A stretch of 16,406 nucleotides of DNA from positions 1 to 16,406 of the forward strand of contig JAQUEZ010000129.1 of assembly GCA_028684915.1 (NCBI GenBank), given 5' to 3'. The notes beneath the pieces are model-generated. The model was not told where the DNA came from. It made no database searches and saw only the letters and a program-made list of their open reading frames with translations. Source of the DNA: Desulfobulbus sp. (GTDB taxonomy: Bacteria; Desulfobacterota; Desulfobulbia; Desulfobulbales; Desulfobulbaceae). The position numbers and the translations under genes are program-made. How positions within the stretch are numbered: the stretch's first letter is position 1; every line of letters begins with the position of its first letter. Shown in pieces: positions 6,976-15,243 of this stretch.

Positions 6976-9900
6976 ATGGCATTCTACAAAGATTATTTCG
7001 GGATCAGACCGGATTACGCACCGTGCATGACCTTGGCGGATATAAACAAGACGGCGGAGACATGGCTGGGGTTCTATCCACATGATTCGTTCGTGGAGAT
7101 TCTGCGGGAGTTGCTTAAGAGCCTGAACGGCGGGAAAAAAACGCTCTGGATCACGGGAGCCTACGGCACTGGCAAGAGCCATGCGTCGCTGGCGCTGCAA
7201 AAACTGTTCACAGATGATGATGCACGCGTCCATCAATGGTTGGATTTGCGCAAGGCACAGATACCGGACCCCTTGCGGAAAGCGGTGTTGGAACGGCGCA
7301 GCGAAAAGATTCTCGTCGTTTATGACGTGAACACTGACGGTGTGGACGCGAAAAACCAGTTTCTGATGCGCTTGCAGCGCGGAATCGCAAAAGCATTGGA
7401 AGCGGGTGGACACACGATCCCGCTGAAAGGTAAGCTGGAAGGAGTCATCGAGCGCATCCGGCAGGATGCGCAGCATTTTTTTGCAAAGCGCGACGAGATG
7501 CAGGCTCAGCTCCCGCACTTGAACGCGGGCATCAACACAGCAGATGCACTGGAGAAGAAACTGCGGGATACGAATCTGGAGGCCGGGCTGGTGAGCGACG
7601 CGATGCGGGTGCTTGAGGCGCGTCACATTTATCTGGGTTTGAGCGCTGAAGAGTTCCTGGCGTGGGTGGACGCATCTTTGAAAGCAAACGGCCTTTCCAA
7701 GCTGGTCTATATCTGGGACGAGTTCTCGGCATTCGTGGATCATAACCGTTCGCAATTAAAGACTTTGGAACAATTGGCGGAGGCCGCGCAACAAGGTCGG
7801 TTCTATTTCGTGCCGGTGACACACACGGATATAGCATCCTATGTCGCGACTGGTTCAGAGAGCGCGAAGAAGGCGAACACCCGGTTCACGTTCAAGCAAC
7901 TTGACCTACCGAACGAGACCGCTCTGAAACTGGCGGCAGACGCCTTCGTTATCAAACCGGATAAGACAGTAGAGTGGAAGCAAGAGCGCGACGAACTGTG
8001 GCACAGTGTGAACGGCGTGGCCGAAAGCTACATGGTTGTCAACAAGGCGGGCATTGATGCGGCTGATTTTAAGGGTATTCTGCCACTACATCCGATGGCG
8101 GCGTTCCTGCTGAAACATCTGTCGGTGGCGATCGGATCAAACCAACGGAGTATGTTCGAATTCCTGAACGGCGAGGATTTCAGGACGTTTATCGAAATAG
8201 GCGGGCTGGAAGTTCCCGGTCATCAGTTCCTGACGGTGGATCACCTGTGGCAGTATTTCGTAGAACGGGACGACCTGGGGACCGGGCAAGTCGTGCAGGA
8301 GGCGCGGGCGGAGTATGCGAGACGCAAAAAGGATTTGCAGCCGGATGAGCAGCGCGTCTTCAAGACTGTGCTGTTGTTCGGCTTGATCGAGCAGTTGCAG
8401 GGAGCGGGGCATCCGCTATTGAGCACGACGGTGGAAAATGTCCAGCGCAGTTTCGAAGGGGACGGCGCTTTGCAGGGCGTGGATGCGATCCTACGCAATC
8501 TGGAGCAAAAGCATTGTTTCGCTATTGTGAACGGGCGTTGCGAACGTTTCCGTGACCGCTCGGACACAAAAGAGATCGAGGAAAAAAAAGCAGCATTGGA
8601 AGGCAAGTTTGCCGAACTCGTGCTGAAAGAAACCGAAGCAGAGCTGGTTAAACAATTGAAAGGTATCAGCTACGGTGGTCGTATTGATGCGCGCGTGGCG
8701 GGTGTCGGCGGTCTTTCAGCGTCAAGTATCCCGAGACGGGAGACTTTTAGCTCGACAGGGAACCGAGTGCTTGTCCAGTTCATTCTAGCTCGGGATGAAC
8801 AGGAACAATTGCGCATTCCAGACAAAGCAAGGGAATTGGCAAAACAGTTCAAAGACCACCGGATGCTGTTCGTGACGATGCCGGAAGTCAGCTTCTGCCG
8901 CGACAACGCGAAGGCATGGGAAGAGTTCACGGAAAACAGCGCCCGTCACGCTTTGTCAAACGACAGCGCGAGCAAAAAGGTGTTCGAGACGCATGTTAGC
9001 AACGTCAAAGCAGCGTGGCAATCCAAAGTAACGAGTGCTGCCAAACTCATAGTGTACAAACCCAATCCAAACGGGGAACCGTTCGCCGAGGAAGTGACTT
9101 GGGGGCAATTGAAAAAGGACTGGCTCACCACCTACGCGAAACAAACGTTCGCTGCATATACGGACGATCTATGTGGCTTCAGTATCAGTGCGTTCGCCGC
9201 GCCTAACGCCTTGCAGAGCTGGGCGCTGGCAGGCATGGAGTTTGACAGGTTCGCAAAACCAGGCCCGTGGAAGACCGTGGTGCTGACGTGGCAGAAGAAC
9301 GGCGTCACAGGCGAGGATACCTGGTTCGACGCGAATCCGAACCATCCGCTGACACAGTTACGAGATTTCTGCAAGAAACGGCAGGACAGCACGGTAGGCG
9401 CAGGCAATACCTGCTCCATACGCAAACTCTACATCGACCTGCAGCGACCGCCGTTCGGACTGCTGGGAGTGCCGCATTCGGCCTTCGTCTTGGGCTTTGT
9501 GCTGAAAACATGGTTGACCGGACAGCGCAAACTACAATGGACGGATGGCGTGACAAGCAAGATGCTGGATGCTGCGACGCTGGCGGAAATTATTGAGTCT
9601 GTGGTGAAAGACGACGGCGTTAACTCCATCAAGAACGAGAAACTGATCTGTCGTCTGTCGAAAGAGGAAAAGGCGTTCATCGAACAAGGCAGCGTGATTT
9701 TCAGGAGCAGCGCGCTTGCTGACGGAACAGTGGAGGCGGCGTTAAACGCAGTCGGGGAACGTCTCGAAAAGATTTCGCAGCGCGTCCCGCTGTGGGTGCT
9801 ACCTGATTATATCCGTGCGCAATACGATGCTAACGCGGAGATGATGAGCAAAGTCATAGATGCATTGTGCGCAGCAAATAGCATTAGTTCCAAAGGAGAC

Positions 9901-11130
9901 ACCGAAACTCGCGTGAACAAGGTGAAGGAAATAGGTGCGATTCTTCTAGCAACACCGGGGCTGGCAGAGGCGATGGCCGATTATATGACACCTGTGGTGT
10001 TTGAGGAGGCATTCCAGCTGTATGTCGATAATACCAAGCCAGAGTTGAAAGCGGCGGCGGAACGCATGGGTAGTTTATCGCACATCTATTGCGGAGCGGT
10101 CAAAAATCGTTTCGCGGCGACAAGCGGCTGGTTGTGGAAACGCGGCGACGCCGAGGCCGTACTGGAAGAGGTTTACCGACAGACACTCTGCGCCGAGCAT
10201 ATCCGTGAACTGGCTGGCTCATCGGGATACATGAGCTTCGAGGACGCACTGAACCGCTTGCGCAACGCGGTGCTGAGCGAAAACAAGGTACCGACGGAGT
10301 TTTGGGTGAAGATGCAACCGGCGTTGCAGCGCTTCTTTGAACTACTCAGCAGATCGTCGCTCTCGGGCGAGGATGTAAAAGCCTTTGAAGTGCTTCTGGA
10401 ACAGCTGGGCGAGGTTATCCGCGAGTTGTTCTTCGATGCGGCTCAAACGCGGCAACTGGATGCGATGCGGGAAATCTTCGGGGATATCTGGCCGACGGCG
10501 CTCGCGGAACGCCGCGAGCTTTACAATGCCTTCTCGACAGAGTCGGCGAAAACCGATGAGCAGAGTTTTAAGGCGCAAGGGCGCGGCAAGATCGAGGAAT
10601 ACAGTCGGACGATGGTTTCCAAGCTGGTGGTTGCACTGTGGCGCGAACGCACAGGCACGGAGTCGCCTGTCGAATGGAGCCGCAAACACGCGTTGCCCGC
10701 TGAATGCGTTTTGGCGGTAGATGACGCCAAGAGCCTCGTTGATGCGGTCGCGAATCCGGGAATGGTATCGGCAGAACGCTTACAGTTCATACACGACGAA
10801 CTTGAAAAAGAGGGTGCATTTGTGGATGTGGCCACGGCGGGTGATGAATTCCTCAAACGGGTGCTGCCCGCTCGTTATCAAAAAATCGGGTTCAAGGTTG
10901 GAGAACTGAGCGAGTGGTTATGCAAAAAATTTGGTGCCGCACCGGACCGGTGGCTGACAAACGGAGGGCTTCGCGAATCGGTCGAGGCGTTTGTCAAGCA
11001 GAGATATGACACTCATGCGCGGATGAATGCTACTGAAAAGGTGAATATGCTTTCCGATGCCGAGGCGAAGGTACTGCTCTTAAAGTTGATTGATAGACTT
11101 CCCGAAGCAGGGCTTTCGTTGCTGGAGTGA
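6976..11130 (+). CDS. brxC: BrxC/PglY-family P-loop ATPase of type 4 BREX
   Basis: A 1384-residue protein, in the size range of BrxC/PglY proteins (about 1200 or more). The N-terminus FYKDYFGIRPDYAPCMTL leads into a P-loop ATPase: Walker A GAYGTGKS at residues 61-68, Walker B VYIWDEFSAF with Asp248-Glu249, and a downstream VPVTHTD sensor-like strand. The rest (about residues 400-1384) is a long, mostly helical region without a motif I can name. BrxC is required in every BREX type; it is a large AAA-like ATPase thought to act with PglZ at DNA. Start ATG 6976 sits just after a G8 tract. The stop TGA (11128-11130) is four bases before the pglZ start, so the two are probably translated together. 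No frameshift is visible across more than 4 kb. Confidence 0.92.
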   Translation: MAFYKDYFGIRPDYAPCMTLADINKTAETWLGFYPHDSFVEILRELLKSLNGGKKTLWITGAYGTGKSHASLALQKLFTDDDARVHQWLDLRKAQIPDPLRKAVLERRSEKILVVYDVNTDGVDAKNQFLMRLQRGIAKALEAGGHTIPLKGKLEGVIERIRQDAQHFFAKRDEMQAQLPHLNAGINTADALEKKLRDTNLEAGLVSDAMRVLEARHIYLGLSAEEFLAWVDASLKANGLSKLVYIWDEFSAFVDHNRSQLKTLEQLAEAAQQGRFYFVPVTHTDIASYVATGSESAKKANTRFTFKQLDLPNETALKLAADAFVIKPDKTVEWKQERDELWHSVNGVAESYMVVNKAGIDAADFKGILPLHPMAAFLLKHLSVAIGSNQRSMFEFLNGEDFRTFIEIGGLEVPGHQFLTVDHLWQYFVERDDLGTGQVVQEARAEYARRKKDLQPDEQRVFKTVLLFGLIEQLQGAGHPLLSTTVENVQRSFEGDGALQGVDAILRNLEQKHCFAIVNGRCERFRDRSDTKEIEEKKAALEGKFAELVLKETEAELVKQLKGISYGGRIDARVAGVGGLSASSIPRRETFSSTGNRVLVQFILARDEQEQLRIPDKARELAKQFKDHRMLFVTMPEVSFCRDNAKAWEEFTENSARHALSNDSASKKVFETHVSNVKAAWQSKVTSAAKLIVYKPNPNGEPFAEEVTWGQLKKDWLTTYAKQTFAAYTDDLCGFSISAFAAPNALQSWALAGMEFDRFAKPGPWKTVVLTWQKNGVTGEDTWFDANPNHPLTQLRDFCKKRQDSTVGAGNTCSIRKLYIDLQRPPFGLLGVPHSAFVLGFVLKTWLTGQRKLQWTDGVTSKMLDAATLAEIIESVVKDDGVNSIKNEKLICRLSKEEKAFIEQGSVIFRSSALADGTVEAALNAVGERLEKISQRVPLWVLPDYIRAQYDANAEMMSKVIDALCAANSISSKGDTETRVNKVKEIGAILLATPGLAEAMADYMTPVVFEEAFQLYVDNTKPELKAAAERMGSLSHIYCGAVKNRFAATSGWLWKRGDAEAVLEEVYRQTLCAEHIRELAGSSGYMSFEDALNRLRNAVLSENKVPTEFWVKMQPALQRFFELLSRSSLSGEDVKAFEVLLEQLGEVIRELFFDAAQTRQLDAMREIFGDIWPTALAERRELYNAFSTESAKTDEQSFKAQGRGKIEEYSRTMVSKLVVALWRERTGTESPVEWSRKHALPAECVLAVDDAKSLVDAVANPGMVSAERLQFIHDELEKEGAFVDVATAGDEFLKRVLPARYQKIGFKVGELSEWLCKKFGAAPDRWLTNGGLRESVEAFVKQRYDTHARMNATEKVNMLSDAEAKVLLLKLIDRLPEAGLSLLE

Positions 11131-11134
11131 TACC

Positions 11135-13246
11135 ATGACACTGAACGAGTATTGCGAATACATCAGGAATCCCCTCGCGGAAGCGAAGGCTCGGGTGGTA
11201 ACCGTGCCTCCGGGGGAAAGCTGGACGGCGTTACGTCGGTTCTGCCAAGAACGCGGCAGCGTTGAGTTGCGTTTGAGCGATCTTGTGAAGGAAGGCGCAT
11301 GGCTGCCTATGCCTGACGAAGTTTTCAAGCGGATTCGCGATGTGATGAAGTCACAGGAGGTGAGCGGTAACGCTTTAGTATTGCTGGGTATGCCCGGCTA
11401 TCTTGCGTTGTTGACCGACGAGAATAAACGGGCAGCGATTTTCGCTTTGCGCGAATGGGTTGATTGTGCAGTTGGGCGGGAAGCTGTCTGCTTTTTGCGG
11501 AGCGATGACGGCACCGGATTAATACTCAAGGAAGTATTCGCCAATCCGCGCTACCGTCAGGGGAAACAACTGATTGAAATTTTGACAATCGCTCCCGAAG
11601 AAACCGAAAAAATCGCAGGGCGTACGGAGGTGATGCTGGTCGGAGACGACTTGGCATCTTTCATCCCGGATGCGTGCGACTCATTTCAGAAATATTTGCG
11701 GTATACCGAGGAACACCCGAACGACAGCTCTGTCCGGCGGATTGTTGTAGCTTCGGAAGGCCAGGAATTGCCGGGGCTTAGCGCCGATGTGCGGCAAGTG
11801 GTGAGTTTGCGGGATTTCGCTTGCGTGTTTTACGACGTGGAAGATGCGGGATTGTCAGAAGATGCTTTGCGGTGGATGTGCCAGCGGGGTAAAGAAGGTG
11901 CGGGAAAACCGCTGTCTGAAACGCTCAAATCACTGTTTTTCCGAGAAGGCGGAGTCACAAAGCGCGTCTTGCGAGTGTTCGACGCCCGCAAGAACGCAGA
12001 ACGCAAGGCGGTACTGTGGTTGGTTAAACAGGTCGCAACGAAGGGAAGTTACCTTAAGTGTGTCGCAATGCAAGAGGAGGTTCATGTCGGCAATTTCCGT
12101 TCTGCTTACGTTACTGGCGCGGTGGAATGGCTGGATGAATCGGTGTTGTATGCTTCCGAACGCAGAGATGCTATTCAGGAAGCGGTCGTTACAATCTCCG
12201 ATGCGAGCATCCAGCAATTCATAGCGCTCTGCTTGGGCGAATCCACGTCGCGCGTTGCACCGTGGTTGAATTGCGGGACGGACGCAGAGCGGGCGGAATT
12301 ACTACGGCGCTGCGCCATAGACGGCATTGTTTCAAACGCCGTAAAAGTCGTGTACCCAGAAACGGCAACGTATCTGAACGCAGCTTTAGTTTTCGGCGAT
12401 GTGGCGCTAGAAGAGTATTTCAAGGAATACCGTGAACTGAAAATGGCTGTCCGTGTAACGTCAAAGTTTTACGAGAAAGCGCAGCTGGCGGTTCCTCCCA
12501 GTTCGGTACAATCGCGGGACGCAATGGTGCAACGGTATGCATCAGACAACGGGTGCGCGTTGCTGGTAGTAGACGCGATGGGTGCGGAGTGGCTGCCAAT
12601 GTTGGTGGAGCTGGCGAGGCAAAGGAATATGGGCTTTGATTCGATTGCGGTCGCCGAGTCACATTTGCCAACATCGACAAAATTCAACAACATTCATTGG
12701 CCAGATGTCGCGCGGCGGTTGCCGGACATCAAGCGCTTCGACAACATCGCACACAACGGCGCGGAGGCGCACGAGACGAGGCGCGCGGAGGAGAATCTGG
12801 CTGCGGCGCTGGATGTGATTGGTAGCCAGGTTTTGCCCCGCGTTGCAGAGGGTTTGGCACGGTTTGAGCGAGTGCTTGTCACAGCAGACCACGGGAGTTC
12901 GCGACTAGCGGTGTTGGCGTGGCAGGCAGAACCGAAGTTGGCACAAACGATTGCCTGTGAGACAGGCGCGGAAGTCGCCGATTGGCGCTACCGCGAGCGG
13001 GCGGCACATGGCGGATGCCCGCCGGAACTTGAGGAAACGTTGGACGGCAGGCATTGGGTGGTACGTGGGTATAATCGGCTGCCCAAGAAAGGCGGCGGAC
13101 AGAGCTTCGAGCAACACAGCGGAGCGACGTTGGAGGAGAGATTGGTTCCGGTGGTGATTTTCTCACGTTCGGGGCAGTTTGTACCGAAGACAAGGACCGG
13201 CGGCAAATCGGTGCAGATTGTTGAGAAAGACGATTTCGATTTATAG
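11135..13246 (+). CDS. pglZ: PglZ-domain protein (alkaline-phosphatase fold), type 4 BREX
   Basis: A 703-residue protein with the PglZ domain in its C-terminal half. The metal-binding motif LLVVDAMGAEW carries Asp480, VLVTADHGSSRL carries Asp585-His586, and FEQHSGATLEE carries His661, followed by the LVPVVIFSR strand. These match the alkaline-phosphatase-superfamily layout of PglZ. The N-terminal about 450 residues are not recognisable to me. PglZ is the one protein shared by all BREX types; its catalytic role is unsettled, although metal-dependent nuclease or phosphodiester activity has been considered for the fold. The start is ATG 11135, with GGAG (11124-11127) within the end of brxC; the frame is open from 11090 but those codons lie inside brxC. 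Metal residues look intact. Confidence 0.93.
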   Translation: MTLNEYCEYIRNPLAEAKARVVTVPPGESWTALRRFCQERGSVELRLSDLVKEGAWLPMPDEVFKRIRDVMKSQEVSGNALVLLGMPGYLALLTDENKRAAIFALREWVDCAVGREAVCFLRSDDGTGLILKEVFANPRYRQGKQLIEILTIAPEETEKIAGRTEVMLVGDDLASFIPDACDSFQKYLRYTEEHPNDSSVRRIVVASEGQELPGLSADVRQVVSLRDFACVFYDVEDAGLSEDALRWMCQRGKEGAGKPLSETLKSLFFREGGVTKRVLRVFDARKNAERKAVLWLVKQVATKGSYLKCVAMQEEVHVGNFRSAYVTGAVEWLDESVLYASERRDAIQEAVVTISDASIQQFIALCLGESTSRVAPWLNCGTDAERAELLRRCAIDGIVSNAVKVVYPETATYLNAALVFGDVALEEYFKEYRELKMAVRVTSKFYEKAQLAVPPSSVQSRDAMVQRYASDNGCALLVVDAMGAEWLPMLVELARQRNMGFDSIAVAESHLPTSTKFNNIHWPDVARRLPDIKRFDNIAHNGAEAHETRRAEENLAAALDVIGSQVLPRVAEGLARFERVLVTADHGSSRLAVLAWQAEPKLAQTIACETGAEVADWRYRERAAHGGCPPELEETLDGRHWVVRGYNRLPKKGGGQSFEQHSGATLEERLVPVVIFSRSGQFVPKTRTGGKSVQIVEKDDFDL

Positions 13247-13267
13247 CTTCAACATGGACAATTAATT

Positions 13268-14725
13268 ATGGTCGATACAGAAAAATTGCGGGCGGCATTC
13301 CCGGACACGACGGTCTTCAAGGACCCGAACATTGTGGCGATCTTCAAGGCGGCGTCGATTCCGTCGTTTATGCGGGACTGGATTCTGAAACGCAAGGCGG
13401 AATCGGACGGTAGAATTCACGATGCCGAGGCATTGCGCAAATACATCTACGAAATCATCCCCCGCCGGGAAGATCTTCTGGATTTACAGACAGTCGCGCG
13501 AAGTGAAGGGCGCACGAAGAAATTTCTGGCCAAGATTGAAATCCAATTTAGTTCCCGGTCGGACGAGTACACGTTTGCGATTCCGGAATTGGGGTTGGGG
13601 CATGCAGAAACGCTGATCGAGGATTATGTTTGGGACCGGATCAAAGACGATGTCGTAAGAACAGCTGGGGGCTGGGGGCTCGTACAACTGGGATATCGCA
13701 GCCCGGACAGTGAAAATCCTCGAGGATGTTTCACGCTCTTGGAGTACAAGAATTTTTGTCCGTACACGATAGATCTGGACGCCTATAGAGAGGCACGCAG
13801 TCAGTTTAATACTGAGGAGTGGATCGACGTTGTACTGGGCGCGATTGATTACAACCCGGCAGGTTATGAAGATTGGGTACAAAAACACACTATTCTGACG
13901 CGCCTGTTGCCGTTCATCGAACCGCGCCTGAATTTGGTGGAACTGGCACCCAAAGGCACAGGCAAGTCGTATCTGTTCGGGCAGGTAGGGAAATACGGCT
14001 GGTTGGTCAGCGGGGGGACGCTGACGCGGACGAAAATGTTCGGCGACATCAACGGAAAGAGCCCTGGTCTGATCGCCTCAAATGACTTTGTAGCGCTGGA
14101 CGAAATCCAGTCGATCAAGTTTCCCGACCCGAGTGAGATGCAGGGCGGGCTGAAAGCCTACATGGAAAGTGGGGAGATCACAGTCGGCAAGAGCCGAATC
14201 GTCGGTGGGGCCGGTGTCATCCTGCTTGGGAACATCCTGCAATCCGAGATGGACGAAAGCAAAGACATGTTCCAGAGGCTGCCGGAAGTGTTTCACGAGT
14301 CGGCATTACTGGACCGGTTCCACGGTTTTATCAGAGGGCGCGACATCCCTCGCATGAGTGAGAACCTGAAAATCAACGGTTGGGCGCTGAACACAGAGTA
14401 TTTTTCCGAAATCATGCATCTGCTGCGCCAGCCAGCGGAAACAATGATTTACCGGCATGTAGTCGCAAGGTTGGTGGACTATCCTCTTGAGGCTGACACT
14501 CGCGACACGGAAGCGGTCTTACGGTTGTGTACTGGCTACCTTAAACTATTGTTTCCGCACGTCACAGAGCCGGACGGAATCGACAAGGGGGAGTTTAAGC
14601 GATACTGTCTGCGTCCGGCTGTGCAGATGCGCACGGTGATCCGGCAGCAATTGCAGAAGATAGATCCACTTGAATACGGAGGAAAAAACCTGGCCGCATA
14701 CACGCTACGCGATGTGGCTCAATGA
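13268..14725 (+). CDS. brxL: BrxL, AAA+ ATPase of type 4 BREX (short form)
   Basis: A 485-residue protein. The N-terminal part (residues about 1-200) has the BrxL pattern FLAKIEIQF, then FAIPELGLG, then GCFTLLEYKNFCPYTIDLD. The AAA+ core begins LLPFIEPRLNLVELAPKGTGKS, with Walker A Lys233-Ser234, Walker B FVALDEIQSIKF with Asp278-Glu279, and an arginine-finger-like LLDRFHGF. In type 1 BREX BrxL is about 670-690 residues with a Lon-like protease domain at the C-terminus. Here the protein ends soon after the ATPase lid (RDVAQ), and I see no Ser/Lys protease domain. A shorter BrxL family exists, so this is probably its natural length rather than a truncation. The start ATG 13268 is 21 bases after pglZ and has only a weak GGA. 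The last codon overlaps the next start (ATGA). Confidence 0.92.
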   Translation: MVDTEKLRAAFPDTTVFKDPNIVAIFKAASIPSFMRDWILKRKAESDGRIHDAEALRKYIYEIIPRREDLLDLQTVARSEGRTKKFLAKIEIQFSSRSDEYTFAIPELGLGHAETLIEDYVWDRIKDDVVRTAGGWGLVQLGYRSPDSENPRGCFTLLEYKNFCPYTIDLDAYREARSQFNTEEWIDVVLGAIDYNPAGYEDWVQKHTILTRLLPFIEPRLNLVELAPKGTGKSYLFGQVGKYGWLVSGGTLTRTKMFGDINGKSPGLIASNDFVALDEIQSIKFPDPSEMQGGLKAYMESGEITVGKSRIVGGAGVILLGNILQSEMDESKDMFQRLPEVFHESALLDRFHGFIRGRDIPRMSENLKINGWALNTEYFSEIMHLLRQPAETMIYRHVVARLVDYPLEADTRDTEAVLRLCTGYLKLLFPHVTEPDGIDKGEFKRYCLRPAVQMRTVIRQQLQKIDPLEYGGKNLAAYTLRDVAQ

Positions 14726-14931
14726 GCGGAGGAAAAAAAGTCGATTGCGCTTATTGCGGCAAAGAGAAGCTTTCCAAAAATGACATCGGACTTAACAAAA
14801 AGCTCATCCATCCGCAGATTGAACGGATGATGTGCCTGACGTGTATGGCGGCGTATTTCGAGACGACGGAAGAAGAGCTGAAAGAGATGATCGAAAGATT
14901 TAAGCAGCAAGGCTGTGCGTTATTCGGGTGA
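14722..14931 (+). CDS. Small zinc-ribbon-like protein, last gene of the BREX operon
   Basis: A 69-residue protein whose ATG shares the ATGA overlap with the brxL stop, so it is translated by reinitiation. Two CxxC knuckles, C9-x2-C12 (CAYCGKE) and C38-x2-C41 (CLTC), should bind one zinc. They flank the conserved-looking KNDIGLNKKLI segment. The C-terminal half (TTEEELKEMIERFKQQGCALFG) is an amphipathic helix. Small proteins of this layout occur in many bacteria without assigned function. It is not a recognised core BREX component. Its position suggests a partner or regulator of the complex; that is inference. The length and motif conservation make a chance ORF unlikely. Confidence 0.8.
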   Translation: MSGGKKVDCAYCGKEKLSKNDIGLNKKLIHPQIERMMCLTCMAAYFETTEEELKEMIERFKQQGCALFG

Positions 14932-15093
14932 CGCAGGGGCGGAAAATGTTCAATTTCACCCTCAGGCTTGGCGCTTATCATCCAGCGAGTCAAGGAAATC
15001 GAGCAGTGCCTAGGATTGTCAAAAGAAATAATGAGCGGCTGACGACCGACGAACAGCACGCATATCTATTTAGATTTATTGAAATTCCTTTTT
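14932..15093. other. Non-coding tail of the transposon between BREX operon and terminal repeat
   Basis: I see no convincing gene or intrinsic terminator here. In the frame of the preceding zinc-ribbon gene the sequence stays open for 36 codons after the stop (…LALIIQRVKEIEQCLGLSKEIMSG), which could be a decayed tail of some gene. A GTG-started 64-codon frame (14928-15122) runs into the terminal repeat and looks spurious. Together with 15132-15243, this completes the gene-free stretch from 14932 to 15243. Confidence 0.5.
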
Positions 15094-15131
15094 GTCAGCG
15101 TACGATAAATTCCGAATTCTGAGGCGACCCC
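15094..15131 (-). repeat. Tn3-family 38-bp terminal inverted repeat (right end)
   Basis: Read on the minus strand from 15131, the sequence begins GGGGTCGCCTCAGAATTCGG and ends with TCGTACGCTGAC, 38 bases in all. Tn3-family ends (Tn21, Tn501, Tn1721 and Tn5393 groups) share the outer GGGG, the central CAGAATTCGGAA block and the inner TACGCT. The outer end faces right, so the transposon body lies to the left. Tn3 elements duplicate 5 bp; the adjacent AAAAT (15132-15136) would be one copy. The matching left end is not in the window. Confidence 0.85.
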
Positions 15132-15154
15132 AAAATCAAAGGTTGATCGCTGAG

Positions 15155-15195
15155 ATTTTAAAGTCATTTTTTATCATTAATAATGACTTTAAAAT
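15155..15195. repeat. AT-rich palindrome between transposon end and relaxase gene
   Basis: ATTTTAAAGTCATT (15155-15168) and its exact reverse complement AATGACTTTAAAAT (15182-15195) flank a 13-base AT-rich loop. It lies 48 bp downstream of the relaxase stop on the minus strand. It may form the terminator of that gene, although no U-tract follows either arm, so it could instead be a binding site on the plasmid. Confidence 0.65.
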
Positions 15196-15243
15196 TACTC
15201 TCCCAAGAAAATACCATCACAGTGGGTCATCTCATTTTTTCCG

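Larger units (their letters stand above)
1..15131. mobile_element. Tn3-family transposon carrying toxin-antitoxin and type 4 BREX cargo (left end outside window)
   Basis: The right end is set by a 38-bp Tn3-type terminal repeat at 15094-15131 whose outer GGGG end faces right, so the element extends leftward. A tyrosine recombinase with an adjacent dif-like palindrome (94-1116) fits the resolution module of Tn3 elements that use TnpI- or TnpS-type recombinases. No transposase tnpA and no left repeat are visible. I infer that they lie left of position 1. The cargo is an AbiE-type toxin-antitoxin pair and a type 4 BREX operon. The relaxase gene right of 15131 would be the target plasmid. The terminal repeat is seen directly; joining the two ends into a single element is inference, and the recombinase could instead belong to another element. 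Confidence 0.55.

Noticed and set aside
6877..7755. 292-codon minus-strand open frame opposite brxC
   Set aside because: It is fully antisense to brxP/brxC coding sequence, with an arginine-, leucine- and cysteine-rich composition typical of a shadow frame.
14928..15122. 64-codon GTG-started frame after the zinc-ribbon gene
   Set aside because: It has no clear ribosome-binding site or recognisable motif and runs into the Tn3 terminal repeat, so it is probably spurious.
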